64,000 nucleotides of DNA from Eledone cirrhosa (GCA_964016885.1 OZ024744.1:71280136-71344135), one strand, 5' to 3'; numbered from the stretch's first letter, positions 30,085-41,412 are shown. The notes: generated by a model from the sequence alone, not told the origin. Made by a program: numbers and translations.

Positions 30085-32190
30085 TCTATTAATCAAAGAA
30101 ACACTGAAACAGAAAGTACAGCTGTAAGCTCAAAGAATCAGAAGATTTGAAAAGCGAAACAGGTTTTACAGGCAAAATAAGCTGTTTATGTCAGATGTAA
30201 AAAGGTTTTACATGGAAATTGGGACACAGACAATTCAAGTAAAGGAATCTCCTTCAATTCTTGAAATTGAAGAATTTTGGAAAACAGTATGGAATACAGA
30301 AAAATTTCATAATGCAAATGCAGAATGAATAAAGAATATGGAAGAAACATACAATAATTTAGAAAGGCAGACATAGAAGACATAAATATGGAAGAACTGG
30401 AGTTGGCACTAAAGAGAAAATAAATGAAAATTTCATGACATTGATAAAGAGCCAAACTTCAGGTTATCTTCTCTAACTGTTACTCATGATATGATAGTAA
30501 AATGTTATAACAAAATTATGTTCAATCTTTAGAAAACTCCTGATTGTTTTCCACAAGGTAAAACACATCTGGCACCAAAATCGACAGAAACAAATATTCC
30601 CCAAAATTATCGTTGTATCACTTGCTTTCCCACATCATACAAAATTCTCATCTCAATCTTGACTGAGACAACCTACAAATTTATGGATGGAAATCATCTT
30701 TTTCCTATTGAACAGAAAGGTTGACATCATGGATCTTATGGATGCAAAGACCAACTTCTCATTAATCGCATGATTCTGGAAAACTATCATAAAAGTATAG
30801 AAATCTGAGTACTGCATGGATTGAGTATAAGAAAACATTTGACAGTGTACCACACTCATAGATTTCGAAAACTTTGGATGTTCTGAAAATTTTCCCATTA
30901 ATAACAAACTTTCTGAAATACAATATGTCTGTATGGAATACAAATTTTTCACTGTCTCACATTTCCAGCAGCATAGGGTTTACCTGTGATATTTTTTGAG
31001 GTGATTTGTTTTCTCCTCTGATATTTTGCATTGCACTCACACCACTGTTTTTAGCATGCAACAAAACAAAATATGGCTACAAAATAGCCAGCAAAACCAG
31101 AAATCTTCTGCTTTATATGGATTAATTGAAACTGTATGCTAAAAATGATAGCAAATTGGAAGGACTGCTGAAAACAGTTAAGGTGTTTTTGAAGATGTAG
31201 GGTAGGAGTTTGGATTGGAAAAATATGCAAAAGCTACATTCAATAAAGACAGAATAACAAGCACAAACTTGATGGAAATAGATGTGAATAAAGTAATTAG
31301 GGAACTAGAACAAGAACCTGTCTACAGATATCTAGGGATCAATAAAGGCCAAGGTATTCAAAATGTCAGCATGAAAGAGAGAATCAGGAAAGTATGTTAC
31401 CTGAGGGTATGTGTTGTCTAAAAAACTGAGCTCAACTCAAAGAATAAGCTATCTGCCATAAATGTGCTTGCAATCCCAGGTGTCACCAATAGTTTTAATA
31501 TCATAAATTGGAATGTTAATGAAATAAAGAAAATGGACACCAAAAGCAGGTAACTTCTGGCCTGTAATAACCTACATCACCCAAAAGCACCAAAATGTGG
31601 ATCACCTTTATCTCCTTAGACAAAACGGAGGTAAATAAATGATCCATCTTGAGATGTCATGCTAAATATCAACCATTGGACTTGAACAATACCTTAAAAC
31701 TACAGATAACTGGATGCTGAAATTGGCTGCAGATCACAAGAAAAAGTAGGGAGTTTGTGGAAGAATTGGAAATACATTTTGAAAATGATGGTGATTCTGC
31801 AAATAAAGCTACAAAGAATATAAAATTGTTGGCAAACATGAAGGACAAGGGAAACTGTGCACTAAATGGGAACAAAAGCCACAGCATCAGCAGTATGTTC
31901 TCAGTAGCAAAGAATCTGATGTAGATCAAACTATTAGCCATCAGTGGGTGAGGAGTTCTGGGCTAAAAGCAGAGTGTGAGGGCTTCATTTTGACTGCACA
32001 AGCCCAGCAATACACAACTTTCAAGCCAATGTGATCAGAAATGGGACTAATCCAAAGTATCGCTTCTGCAATAAGCATGTTGAGACCATTGACCATGCCC
32101 CCTGCTTTCAAGCAGCAAAGTATTAGCTCCCCAGAAATATAAAATGAGGCATGATAGAGTAGGGCAATATATACACTAATATCCAAGCTT
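30085..32190 (+). pseudogene. LINE-C: R4/Dong-like non-LTR RT, decayed
   Basis: Broken frames follow one family in order. N-terminal to the RT: RIRRFEKRNRFYRQNKLFMS. RT: PKLSLYHLLSHIIQNSHLN, GCKDQLLINRMILENYHKS, then DSVPHSWI and FSPLIFCIALTPLFLACNKT. The catalytic box reads YMD-stop (second Asp codon now TAA, near 31122). The best frame is 31215-31421, holding FGLEKYAKATFNKDRI-type sequence and ELEQEPVYRYLGINKG. C-terminus: INWNVNEIKKMD, LEQYLKTTDNWML, LKAESEGFILTAQ, then a zinc-binding CNKHVETIDHA-like block. Many stops; dead. The clade name is from memory of RT motif wording. Confidence 0.75.
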
Positions 32191-32194
32191 TAAG

Positions 32195-32690
32195 GTATAA
32201 AACAATAGGGAAAAAGGTACAACTATCACTATACTTAGCTTTTGTTGACCTAGAGAAGGCTTTGATAGAGTATCCCGATCTGTCATCTGGTGGTCTGTAA
32301 GGAAACTAGGTATAGAGGAATGGCTTGTGAGGACAGTGCAAGCTATATACAAGGCTGTTGTCAGTAAAGTGAGAATAGGAATGGAGTTTAGTGAGGAATT
32401 CCAGATATAAATAGGAGTGCATCAGGGTTCAGTCCTCAGACCACTCTTATTCATTATAGTTCTCCAAGCCATAACAAAGGAGTTTAAGACTGGCTGCCCA
32501 TGGGAACTTCTCTATGCTGATGATCTGGTACTTATAACAGAATCAGTAGAGGAGCTAGAGAATAAATTCTGGCTCACAGAGGAAATGATGAAGGACCATG
32601 ACGAATGGAGAGATGCTGTGCTGAAAAGGACCCGTTCCACCCTTGCAAGCAAGGAAAAGTGGACGTAAAATGATGATGATATCACCTAAA
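32195..32690 (+). pseudogene. LINE-A with internal deletion joining RT to its last residues
   Basis: FVDLEKAFDRVSRSVIWWSV, VQAIYKAVVSKVRIGMEFSE, then an open frame (32417-32668) with QGSVLRPLLFIIVLQAITKE and ELLYADDLVLITESVEELEN. Directly after NKF comes WLTEEMMKDHDEWRDAVLKR, the very end of the LINE-A protein, then AAATGATGATGAT. The thumb, zinc finger and most of the C-terminus are missing. This is the only LINE-A copy here with an intact YADD box, but it cannot be functional. Confidence 0.82.
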
Positions 32691-33239
32691 TACAGTAACA
32701 GTATAAGTACTAACTTCCTAAGTAGACAAAGAAGATTGGAGTCAATTTGATGATTGGACACCAACAAAAAACAGCAACAACAATATACTCACTGTTAATG
32801 TTTTGGGTGGTGCCAATGGTTTCTGAAAATGGATATTTTAGTATATAATCAATTTGATGGGAAAATTAAAAAGAAATTACTCATTTACAATCAAAATAAT
32901 TCAGTTGCCAACACAATAGAATTATTGCCAATTTTTTTTTTTTTACACCATTATGCAGATTTACTTTGAAAATAATTAGTTATTCCTTCCCAGCATGTAA
33001 CAAAATGTAAATGTCACTCAAATCCAGAGAGAATATGGGCTCTTCAGAGTTACTGCTTAGCTGTTTCTATGGAAATAGAATTGATGTGAGATGATTCATT
33101 TTCTGGATGGGATACCAGTCTATTTCAAGTGAAATTTCTAAAGGATTGGTTAGGTGAACCAAGGCAATGTTTTCATATTCATGTTATTCTCTCAAACTAT
33201 CAGGTTGACTAATACTTTGTGTGAAATTTAATGGATGAA
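32691..33239. other. Unassigned stretch
   Basis: A 50-bp word (AACTTCCTAAGTAGACAAAG) matches 12965-13025 inverted. Otherwise plain AT-rich DNA with a T10 run near 32935. Confidence 0.4.
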
Positions 33240-33535
33240 ATTTAGGTGTCACGACAAAAAGACCCCAGCCCACTCTGTAAAGTGATCTGTAGTAGTCATT
33301 ACAAAAAGCCCCCAGTCCACACTGTAAAGTGGTTGTGTAGGTGTCACAACAAAAAGCATCCAGTCCACTCTGTAAAGTGGTCATATAGGAGTCATGACAA
33401 AAAGCACCCAGTACACACTGTAAATGTGGTTGGTTTTAGGAAGGGCATCTAGCTGTAGAAATCTAGCCAGAAACAGTTCTCTATGAGCAGGATATGGCCA
33501 CTTGACCCAACCTGCCTCAAATGAGATTGACTGTT
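33240..33535 (+). repeat. LINE-A 3' tail with four 48-bp units
   Basis: GTCACGACAAAAAG-type units four times, then TTAGGAAGGGCATCTAGCTG. No coding part and no GATGAT end. Confidence 0.82.
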
Positions 33536-33577
33536 CTTCTTCATGGGCAGTAGACTTCATCTGCCATCAAGTTTAGT

Positions 33578-33905
33578 GATCCATGCTAGCTGAATAGTTA
33601 AGATTGCTTCACAATTGTTATGTCCTGGGTTTGATCCTACTGCATGGCATCTAGGGCAAGTGTCATTTACCATATTCTCAGGTTAACCCATGCCTTGTGA
33701 GTAAAATTGGGTAGACAAAAACTATTTGGAAGCCCATCATTGGACTGTACGTGTAATTTAAAGAGTCAACTTTGTCACACACTGTGTCATGCTGAATCTC
33801 CCTGAGAATTATGTTAAGGAAACACATGTCTGTGGAATGCTCAGCCACTTATATATTAATTTCATGAACAAGCTTGTTCTATTGATGAAATAACAGGAAC
33901 ACATA
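33578..33905 (+). mobile_element. tRNA-derived SINE, long-bodied family
   Basis: A-box-like TAGCTGAATAGTTAAG and B-box-like GGGTTTGATCC head a body with TTGGACTGTACGTGTAATTT, CTGAGAATTATGTTAAGG and CTCAGCCACTTATATATTAA. Pieces of the same body occur at 55735-55965 and on both sides of 56180-56650. It may be related to the long SINEs with a conserved central domain known in cephalopods; I cannot confirm that. Confidence 0.65.
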
Positions 33906-34539
33906 TCACCAAAACTAATTGAGGTCCATTCCAACTATTTTAATGAAAATTTTAATATTGTTTTTAGGCCTAAGAACAAGTTTTATGGAGGAAGAAGGGT
34001 GGGATTTGAATGTTTCACTGAATAGGCCAAGTGATTACTTAGAGGCTTGTAGAGGGAGGAAAAGTATAGCTCACCTACCTTGTGGGATATCTCACTGGTT
34101 GATCTTGTCCAGAATGGGGTATATCTGTGAGTACCCTACTCACGAAAACCTATGACCAGAAACCTATAAACATATAACCTGAGTGCCCATGGCGAGAACA
34201 CGTCCTGCCTCCCCAACTATCCAACAAGCAAGTTAGTGACTTCCCCTTACATGATGTCACTCACCCTTCTGCTTACAGCAAGGCCTTCTAGCCACAGGGC
34301 ATCACTGATCCTTATACTTCCAGCAAGGCCCTCCAGTCTCATGATACAAGGCCATTTCACAATATATTACTGGTACTTATTTTTCATAGTCCTCAGTGGA
34401 ACAAAAGGTTACATGAGACTCTAGTTGGCTTTAAACTCATAATGGGGGATGAACAAAACTAAATACTGAAATGCATAACTTGACACTGTACTATTCCTTC
34501 TACTCCATTGTCTTTGTTTAGCTATGTATCAATCTAGAT
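33906..34539. other. Unassigned stretch
   Basis: Contains a short direct repeat (CAGCAAGGCCTTCTAGCC, CAGCAAGGCCCTCCAGTC) near 34280-34350 and a possible SINE scrap (TATTACTGGTACTTATTTTT) near 34362. Confidence 0.4.
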
Positions 34540-34858
34540 CAGTGATTCCCTATGTTGGGTGCACGCTCCACAGGGGAGCAATTTGAATATTCAAGGGGGC
34601 AATTTTAAAATGATACTAATGAGAGAAAACTTTAGATTTTTCCTTATTACTTTTACACCAAGGCAAATTTGGAACAAATTTCTGTCGGAAACTCCTGTCT
34701 CACCTCCTCCACAAACGTTATTGTGCATCTGGCATCACCCATACGTCAATTTGTTTACACTTTGTAGTTGATCATTGCTGTTTTTATATCAAAGTGGAGC
34801 ATAAAAATGTTTGAGATGTTAAGGTGGGGCATGGTGCACAAACGGTTGGGAACCACTG
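34540..34858. mobile_element. hAT-type MITE, 319 bp
   Basis: Left CAGTGATTCCCTATGTTGGG and right read inward CAGTGGTTCCCAACCGTTTG form a hAT-style inverted repeat. Flanking octamers ATCTAGAT and ATCTAGTG agree at 6 of 8, as expected for an aged 8-bp duplication. Interior non-coding. Confidence 0.7.
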
Positions 34859-35034
34859 ATCTAGTGGCCATGATACATAAGTGTACCCCATATGATCCAG
34901 AAATGTGTCACAAGTTTTTAAAAGGAATCAGAAAATTCCAGATTATTTAAAAAACTTTAGTGTTTTTAATATATCAAACCAGTGGATATATATATTTTTG
35001 CAGTAATATGCCATGTGAGCACACTCTCTTTTTT

Positions 35035-35250
35035 TTAACCCTTTAGCGTTTATATTATTCTATACATACTATTGTATTTTCACAGGAAAGGCTTTATCTT
35101 ACATAATTATCTCACATAGTATCGAATCTACGAGATTTTGATGTTATTTAGTTTGAGAACAATACCTTAATGTAGGTATGAGCGGCCAGTTACAGCCGGT
35201 TTGAACAGAAAGAGGTAAGAGAGTTCTGGTCGGGTACAGCTGGTTTAAAT
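35035..35250. mobile_element. MITE M6, right end truncated
   Basis: TTAACCCTTTAGCGTTTATA start and the ACGAGATTTTGATG and GTAAGAGAGTTCTGG blocks. The copy stops at GGTTTAAAT without the terminal GCTAAAGGGTTAA. Confidence 0.8.
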
Positions 35251-35954
35251 GGATATAAACAATTAAATGGATTAAATAATTTTGATATTGATTATTATTA
35301 TGGACACCCCCCCACACACACACACACACCTCCAGTTCTACCATCAATAGCTCTGGGCTGAGACAGACTTTAACCTCTAATCTTTTATTACAAACTGCAG
35401 CTTTAATACCCCTGCTCTCTAGGCCCAGAGCCCATCACCCTCCCCAGTCTTCTGTGACCCTAGAACCCTTACCCCTTACCTTTCCCTCCCTTTTCCGTTT
35501 TCATAACCACAAAAGACACTTGAATATTGAATGTAGCTCTACTTTGGTTTGTGAGTACTGAACATATATTTCTTTTTATATGTTAAAATGTTTGAATAAA
35601 CCTAATTTAAAAAAAAAAGAAATTACCATAATATATTAATTAAGGTGGTATTTAGCTTGATTTACCTTTTTTTTTTTGCAATTTAATGAAGGCATTCCTT
35701 CTAGCTGTCTGTTTATGATGTTGATGTAGGACAGAGTATCTGAAACTCAAGGACTCAAAAGAACCATTAAATTCTAGAGGAGAGGCACAACAGGCCAAAA
35801 GTATGATGAGGGTCAGGGGCATAATTTTAATCAGTTATAATATTAATCTGCAATGTAGCTGATAGGGTGCTAGTTATTTATTTTTCATCAAAATGAATAT
35901 GCATATGATATTATGTGGGATATGTAATTTAATACAAACTCAGCCTCATCCCAT
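35251..35954. other. Unassigned stretch
   Basis: A (CA)n run near 35312-35328, C-rich DNA to 35500, then AT-rich DNA. Nothing recognised. Confidence 0.4.
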
Positions 35955-36215
35955 CCTCATATCTGAGGGTTGGGGAGCACTCTCTATCTTTTCCTGTCTC
36001 TTGCCATTGCTATAAATTCTGCCAAATTCCTTACTGTCCATTCCTTAATATCATCTGTCCATCCCCTTTTCTGCCATCCCCTGGCAACATTTCCCTTGTA
36101 TTCGTCCCTCAAGGATGTGAGTAGGCTAATTTTGGGCTCTGACGACATGATCAAAATACTGAAGTTTCCTCTTCCTTACTGTTTTATCCAACTGTCGATT
36201 GGCACCAGTCTCTTC
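35955..36215 (-). pseudogene. LINE C-terminal fragment, distinct family
   Basis: Minus strand reads LTSLRDEYKGNVARGWQKRG, WTDDIKEWTVRNLAEFIAMA and RDRKRWR, the RGRPKxRWxDDI...A-x-DRxxWR block at the end of many LINE proteins. Differs in wording from LINE-A and LINE-D. Short and dead. Confidence 0.65.
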
Positions 36216-36589
36216 CAGGACTGAGGAGTTTGACAGGGATGCCTGGTGTAACCTTTGGCATTCAATACAAACTATAGGAGAGCAAATTTTCTGTTTCAAA
36301 TTTTCCTTAATTCCATTGTTACTTTTGGTAAAATTCCCTTTTTTCTATTTTCACTTTTCATTTTACTGTATTACATGGGTAAATTGCAAGTGTATGGATG
36401 GGGTAGGGGACAAATTATCAAGTTTTAGGGAAAAAGATGTTCTGCTCTGCCATGGAACATAGAAAAGTAGTTTGCAGGCTGTATGTTTGAGACTCCTGAT
36501 TTAGCACCTCTGTCGCTTCTGAATATTGAGTGTACTAGTTGATCAAATTATGGAAAAGCCTGCTTGTGAAACTAAAGTGTAAGTCACTG
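36216..36589. other. Unassigned stretch
   Basis: T-rich DNA near 36290-36370. The sequence TTTGAGACTCCTGATTTAGC near 36486 could be one hAT end, without a partner. Confidence 0.35.
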
Positions 36590-36785
36590 AGCATTCCACA
36601 GACTTGAGTATTGTTAATGTTGTTCTAAATGAGATTCAGCGACAAGGTACAATTATTCATTTTTCCCAACTCTAGTGTATTGGAAAAATGTGAATTAAAG
36701 TGTCTTGCTCAAGGATACAGCATACTACCTGGTATCAATCTCATGAACTTACAGTAAAAAATTGAACACCCTAACCATTGAGCCA
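36590..36785 (-). mobile_element. tRNA-derived SINE, same family as 28.8 kb
   Basis: Minus strand head GGCTCAATGGTTAGGGTGTT (A-box-like) and AGATTGATACC (B-box-like), then CCTTGAGCAAGACACTTTAA. Confidence 0.6.
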
Positions 36786-36799
36786 TTTACCTTACAGAT

Positions 36800-37320
36800 G
36801 TATGGTATGACTGCCACACTTTAACAACAAAAGGTTTGTTCATATGAATGAAAGGTTGGCTATATGATGCCTGTGTGCATGGTAGTGAGACATGGGTAGT
36901 GACTGCAGAGGATATGTGAAGGCTGGAGAGAAATGAAGCAAGAATGCTTCCATGGATATGCAATGTTAATATGTGCAAGAACAACAAAGCATAGATGAAC
37001 TGAGGGAGAAACTGAGTATAAGAGGAATCAGATGTAGTATGCAGGAGAGGAGACTGCATTGATATGGACATGTGATGCACATGGATGATGATTGCTGGGT
37101 GAAGAAACGCCAAGTAATCTCAGTGGCAGGAGGCTGCAGCAGAGGAAAACCAAGGAAGACTTGGATGGAAGTGGTGAAAGTTGATCTCAGATTGCTAAAG
37201 CTCATGGAGGAGGTGACAAAGGGATGCAACAGGTGGAGAGGTGCAGTACTGAGGAGCCATCCAACTTATGCAAGCATCGAACAACAGACGTAAATTGATG
37301 ATGATAATGATGATGATGAT
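36800..37320 (+). pseudogene. LINE-A C-terminal fragment with GATGAT end
   Basis: Blocks: MKGWLYDACVHGSETWVV-like DNA, RLERNEARMLPWIC-like, LHWYGHVMHMDDDCWVKKRQ-like, then an open stretch (37072-37293) with GKPRKTWMEVVKVDLRLLKL and CNRWRGAVLRSHPT. Ends AATTGATGATGATAATGATG. A deletion removed about 15 codons before the HGSETW block. Confidence 0.75.
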
Positions 37321-37394
37321 GTCGTCAATCTAATGGATCATACATCAACATAACAGTACAGCTCTTCATCATCATCCATCATCCAGTTTTTGAT

Positions 37395-37740
37395 TATGCA
37401 GGACACAATTAATCTCTAAGTAGGGGTGGGTCCAACCTGACAGTGCTCCTTAGCATCCTGCTCCATGTATTTCTGTCTGCTGGTCTCACTGGGGCCAGGC
37501 CAAGCCTAGCTTGATCCCAACAGACATCCTCCATCCAAGTCCTTTTTGGGCTTCCTGGGCTTCTACTGCCTCCTGGAATGACATTCATCACTTTGCTGAT
37601 CTAGCCCTCACTGCACTTGACATGGCCCTACCAGTGCATGCATCTCCTGTGAAGCACACCCTCAAGGTCATCAATCAGTCTTTTCAGGAGCTCAGTTGAG
37701 CTGACATCATCCTCAGTGGTTACACCACACATCCTGTGGA
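37395..37740 (-). pseudogene. LINE C-terminal fragment, another family
   Basis: Minus strand reads ELLKRLIDDLEGVLHRRCMH, KVMNVIPGGSRSPGSPKRTW and MEDVCWDQARLGLAPVRPAD ending LDPPLLRD. This is the G-x-P-K-x-T-W...W end block of a LINE distinct from A, C and D. Mostly open frame, so relatively young, but only about 110 codons. Confidence 0.65.
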
Positions 37741-37755
37741 TCATAGCTCTGTAAT

Positions 37756-38084
37756 TTCTTCTGAGCTGATTCTTGTTTTGTTTTTATTTTTTTATACCTG
37801 AAGCCCCAACTTATAATGATATTAAGCTATTTAATTAATGTGTTTATATTTATCTAAAAACCTTCCATCATAATTTTATGTAAGAACCTTTGTTACATAC
37901 ATCAACTTCATGAGTTGTTTTCAATGAGTTATATTGCCAAATCACTCCTAATTCTTGATTATTTTCAAAATTTTTTTTGAATATTATAGGCAGTGTCTCA
38001 TTAGAAATATGGTAATGAAAGGGTTAATAATGAGAAAATTATACTACTAAATCCCTGTAAATTCTTGATTACTTTCAAAGGCAA
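37756..38084. other. Unassigned AT-rich stretch
   Basis: No recognisable feature. Confidence 0.4.
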
Positions 38085-38229
38085 TTAGGAGAGATAATCC
38101 CAATTTTCAAGAAAAGAGACAAGAGAGATTATCTCAATACTTCTGGTTGTTATATAACAGGCACTATATTATAACGCTTATATAAACGTTCATATATTTG
38201 CATCATTATATCATAACTTTTATATTGCA

Positions 38230-38296
38230 TATAATATCAATATGCACACTACACATACTAGCAGAAAACTACCAAAAGGGGGTTTTTCTGCTAGTT
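38230..38296. repeat. Stem-loop repeat, copy 1
   Basis: TATAATATCAATATGCACAC leads into a hairpin: CTAGCAGAAAACTACC pairs with GGGGGTTTTTCTGCTAG around AAAA. Shares its sequence with 44850-44920 and lies in LINE-D. Confidence 0.75.
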
Positions 38297-38496
38297 CCAA
38301 TAATAGAGTGAATTCCTTGTTAAGATTCCCTGATATGTCTATGCTAAGTATCTGGCAAAGGGATGTAGGGAGATTGTTGTCAAAGGTAGCTTATATAGAC
38401 TGTGGTTTTCATCCTGGTTACAGCACAACCGACCAAATATCCACACTGCAGCAGGTCTTTGAGAAATCATGGGAGTAGTGCCAAGAGCTATATCCT

Positions 38497-39156
38497 TGTA
38501 AAACGGAATACTCCTATGTTTTACCGGCGAAGATTCAAAACCGAATCTGAGGTTTCTCGCATCTGGGACCACCTATTATTGGAAGGTTCCCACCATTGTC
38601 CTGTCAAGACAACGATGATAAACGTACATACCACTTGACCTGTGACCCCAGCTTCCTGGGAGACGATATCCACATGGCTGATCATAAATCAACCTCATAT
38701 ACACATCCTTCTAACTATATCATTAATATAAATACAAGGACTTAAGGAGTCCAGCAGCCAGAGACTACGAAGCAAGCAGTCTGTGTTAAGGTTAATGATG
38801 TAGCAGACCTTTTATTCTTTCTCTCTCCTAGCCTTACTGGTTTCCACCTTCTCGGCCACAGACACAGCCAGACATGAAACAGCAGTCCTTGAGACGAATA
38901 ACGTATTCTAAGAATAGATACACACGCACACACATAGTAAGTTTCATCTATTCTTCCATCTACTTGTTGCATCACTTATATTGTATCGTCATATTGATAC
39001 ATGCATGCACGCTAGCTCGAAGTTGCTAGCCAGCAAATTAATGTAGCGATAAATTCTGTCACATATTGTTATTGTAAAATAAACATTGTCAACATCCAAT
39101 CATGGCATTATTCTTTTCATCAAACACCCATCAAAGAATAACATTTATCTTCTACA
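38497..39156 (+). mobile_element. Solo LTR in LINE-D
   Basis: About 660 bp beginning TGTAAAACGG and ending CTTCTACA, so TG...CA ends. CTTG occurs on both sides (38495-38498, 39157-39160), a possible 4-bp duplication that overlaps the first TG. A TATA box TATAAATA (38727-38734) and an AATAAA (39078-39083) sit in the U3-R-U5 order expected of an LTR. It separates two adjacent blocks of the LINE-D RT (AKS and CFVDFEK). No internal retroviral or Gypsy coding region is present, so recombination between two LTRs probably removed it. Confidence 0.7.
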
Positions 39157-39375
39157 CTTGCTTTGTAGATTTTGAAAAGGTATATGACTACATTTCATGA
39201 GATCTACTATAGAAGGTTCTGCAGGGGTATTGGATTGATGGTCAGCTTCTTGTTGCCCTGATGTCTTTATACGAATGCCCAAGTAGTTATGTTCAGATAA
39301 ATGATTCTAAATTGAAACCATTCAATGTGGGAGTCAGACTCTGCCAAGGGTGTGTAATGGCACCTCTCTCCTGTT

Positions 39376-39567
39376 CGGTGGATTGGCAGTATCGGTAGAG
39401 GGTTGGACGCCATACTTTACGGCAAAGAGTTACGGCCCTTTATGGTCTGAGTTCAAATCCCGCCAGGGTTAACTTTGCCTTTCATCCTTATGGGGTCAAT
39501 AAAATAAAGTACCAGTAATGCACTGTGATAATTGCTGGCCTTGTGCCAAAAGTAGAAATAATTATTT
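39376..39567 (+). mobile_element. OK-type SINE in LINE-D
   Basis: Full-length: CGGTGGATTGGCAGTATCGG, B-box GTTCAAATCCC, and the AAAAGTAGAAATAATTATT end. It interrupts the RT between the QGCVMAPLS block and the ADD block. Confidence 0.93.
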
Positions 39568-40374
39568 TCATGATCAGGATTGACATGCGCAGCCAGCCTG
39601 GAAGTGGCACTGCAACTGGTGTAGGAACAGTCAGCTGGAATTTGCAGATGACATGCACTTGTTAGGTTTGATGCTGAATGCTGAATGCTGCATGGTTGGA
39701 ATGAAAATCAGTGCTGCAAAAACTAAGAGATTCGTACTGTCAAAGAAACCTGTGCAGTACACTCTACATGTGATTGGAGTTCCACTGAAGCAGGTGGAAA
39801 AGTGCATGGAAGGCAGGTGGCTGAATTAAGTGCAAGAATTGCAGGAGCTGGTGCAGTAATGTGCCAGCTTCAGCATTCGGTAATCAGAAGAAGGGAGGTA
39901 GGTGTAAAAGTCAAACTCACATTCTTCAATTTGCTATTCATGCCAACCCTTACCTATGGTCATAAATCTTGGCTAATATAAGCAGCCTAAATGGGGTTCT
40001 TCAGAAAACAAACTGCAGGAGATTCAGTGGGTAAAACCCAAAGCTAAATGGTTGGATAACATCCATGAGCTCAGCTGGTCTCACTTGGGGATCCAGCCAG
40101 ATCAGTTGGAGATGGTTGTTTCTGACAGGACCCACTGGAAGGAGTGTTTGAGGACTCTGCCCCCACAACTCTCTCAGGAACAAATAGGCGAAGAAGATAT
40201 GAAAATCATAAAGCAGTTTCTTTCATTAGAAATTTGATAACAAAAAGGTTAAAAGGTTCAACATTATACTTTCTTCTGGTACTTATTTTAATGTAGAGTT
40301 TAATGGTCCTGCTTAGAGACATTGGTACATTTTAACATTGGTGACCCAATATATAATATATAAATACACACACA

Positions 40375-40615
40375 TCATCATCATCGTTTAACGTCCATCT
40401 TCCACGCTTGCATGGGTTTGGACGGGAATTTTCCCACTTGAGGCAAGATTGGTTGTCTTGCTCGTATAGGACTGTCTGGCGGGTTTTCTACGGCTGGATG
40501 CCCTTGCTAACACTAACCACGTTTACAGTGTGGACTGGGAGGTTCTTACCGTGTTACCTACGCGGCCACATTACAGCGTGGACTGTTTTTTTTTGTCGTG
40601 ACACCTACACGACCT
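40375..40615 (-). repeat. LINE-A 3' tail
   Basis: ATCATCATCATCGTTTAACG, the CTGGATGCCCTTGCTAACAC block, then two tail units ending at TGACACCTACACGACC. No coding part. Confidence 0.82.
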
Positions 40616-40624
40616 CATTTGTTT

Positions 40625-40671
<47 letters not shown>

Positions 40672-41306
40672 GAGGGGGGGGGGAGAAAGTAACCATAGAT
40701 TTTTGTTTAATTACAAAAGTAATAAAGCTTTTTTATGTATAGTTTATATAGAATCTAATAAAACTCTCATGATCATAAACAAAAATGTGTGTGTGTGTGT
40801 GTATGTGTCTATGTGTGTGTGTGTGTGTGTATATGCGTGCGCCAGTGACTGAATGAGTGATTGTGTGATTGAAAAGAGAGTCTATGTGAGAATCTGCGAA
40901 ACTGATTGCGCGCGCACACGTGTGTGTGTATGTGTGAAAGTGATACATAGAAAAAATAAAAGAAAACAAAACGAAAGTTAGTGTAATATTTAATAGATGG
41001 AGTCATTTCATATATGTTAACTAGAAATAATTATGACGAGGAAAAGACAATATTTGACAGTAACTATATATATATTGTTTTAATTATTGCAGGAAATACG
41101 GAAGAGAAAATACTTATATTGGTAAAAAGACAGACAAAGAGAAATATGCTATCATCCAGTCGAAAAGATGAGCGAACCTATATGTACGTAGTGACTCGAT
41201 ATGCAAGAAATAGCAGATAAATCAACCTTAAATCATACCAGACCGCCAAATAATTGTCAGGACACATGAAATACAACCCAACGACCCTCATTTCAAATAT
41301 ATTTAT
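40616..41306. other. Microsatellites and unassigned DNA
   Basis: (TA)n 40628-40667, a G10 run at 40674-40683, and (TG)n 40786-40830. The remaining 400 bp are unremarkable. Confidence 0.6.
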
Positions 41307-41410
41307 ACAGTGTGTCCCCCAAAAATGTATACACACTTCAACGGCATTCTAATAAATATTGCCTGTACAGGTAATGAAAGTATGTATACATTTTTGGGGG
41401 ACACCCCGTC
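41305..41410. mobile_element. Tc1/mariner-type MITE, copy 1
   Basis: CAGTGTGTCCCCCAAAAATG at the left and the complementary CATTTTTGGGGGACACCC at the right; the perfect arm is GTGTCCCCCAAAAATGTATA. About 100 bp with a short centre (TTCAACGGCATTCTAATAAA). A CAGGGTGTCCC-type end is usual for mariner-like MITEs. Confidence 0.8.
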
Positions 41411-41412
41411 TC

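Larger units (their letters stand above)
38085..40235 (+). pseudogene. LINE-D: Rex3/RTE-like RT, split by three inserts
   Basis: RT pieces in order: GEIIPIFKKRDKRDY (38085-38150); DCGFHPGYSTTDQISTLQQV and FEKSWE (38390-38478); after a solo LTR, CFVDFEKVYDYIS and LQGYWIDGQLLVALMSLYEC, GVRLCQGCVMAPLS (39157-39375); after a SINE, NWCRNSQLEFADDMHLLG-like DNA (catalytic ADD box kept), AAKTKRFVLSKKPVQYTLHV, ARRREVGVKVKLTFFNLLFM-like, and the end block WLDNIHELSWSHLGIQPDQL and HWKECLRTLPPQLSQEQ (40045-40200). The frame is broken by point changes in addition to the inserts. Confidence 0.8.

Noticed and set aside
39376..39567. A genuine tRNA gene, because of A- and B-box-like sequences
   Set aside because: The boxes belong to the OK-type SINE head; no cloverleaf with acceptor pairing was found.
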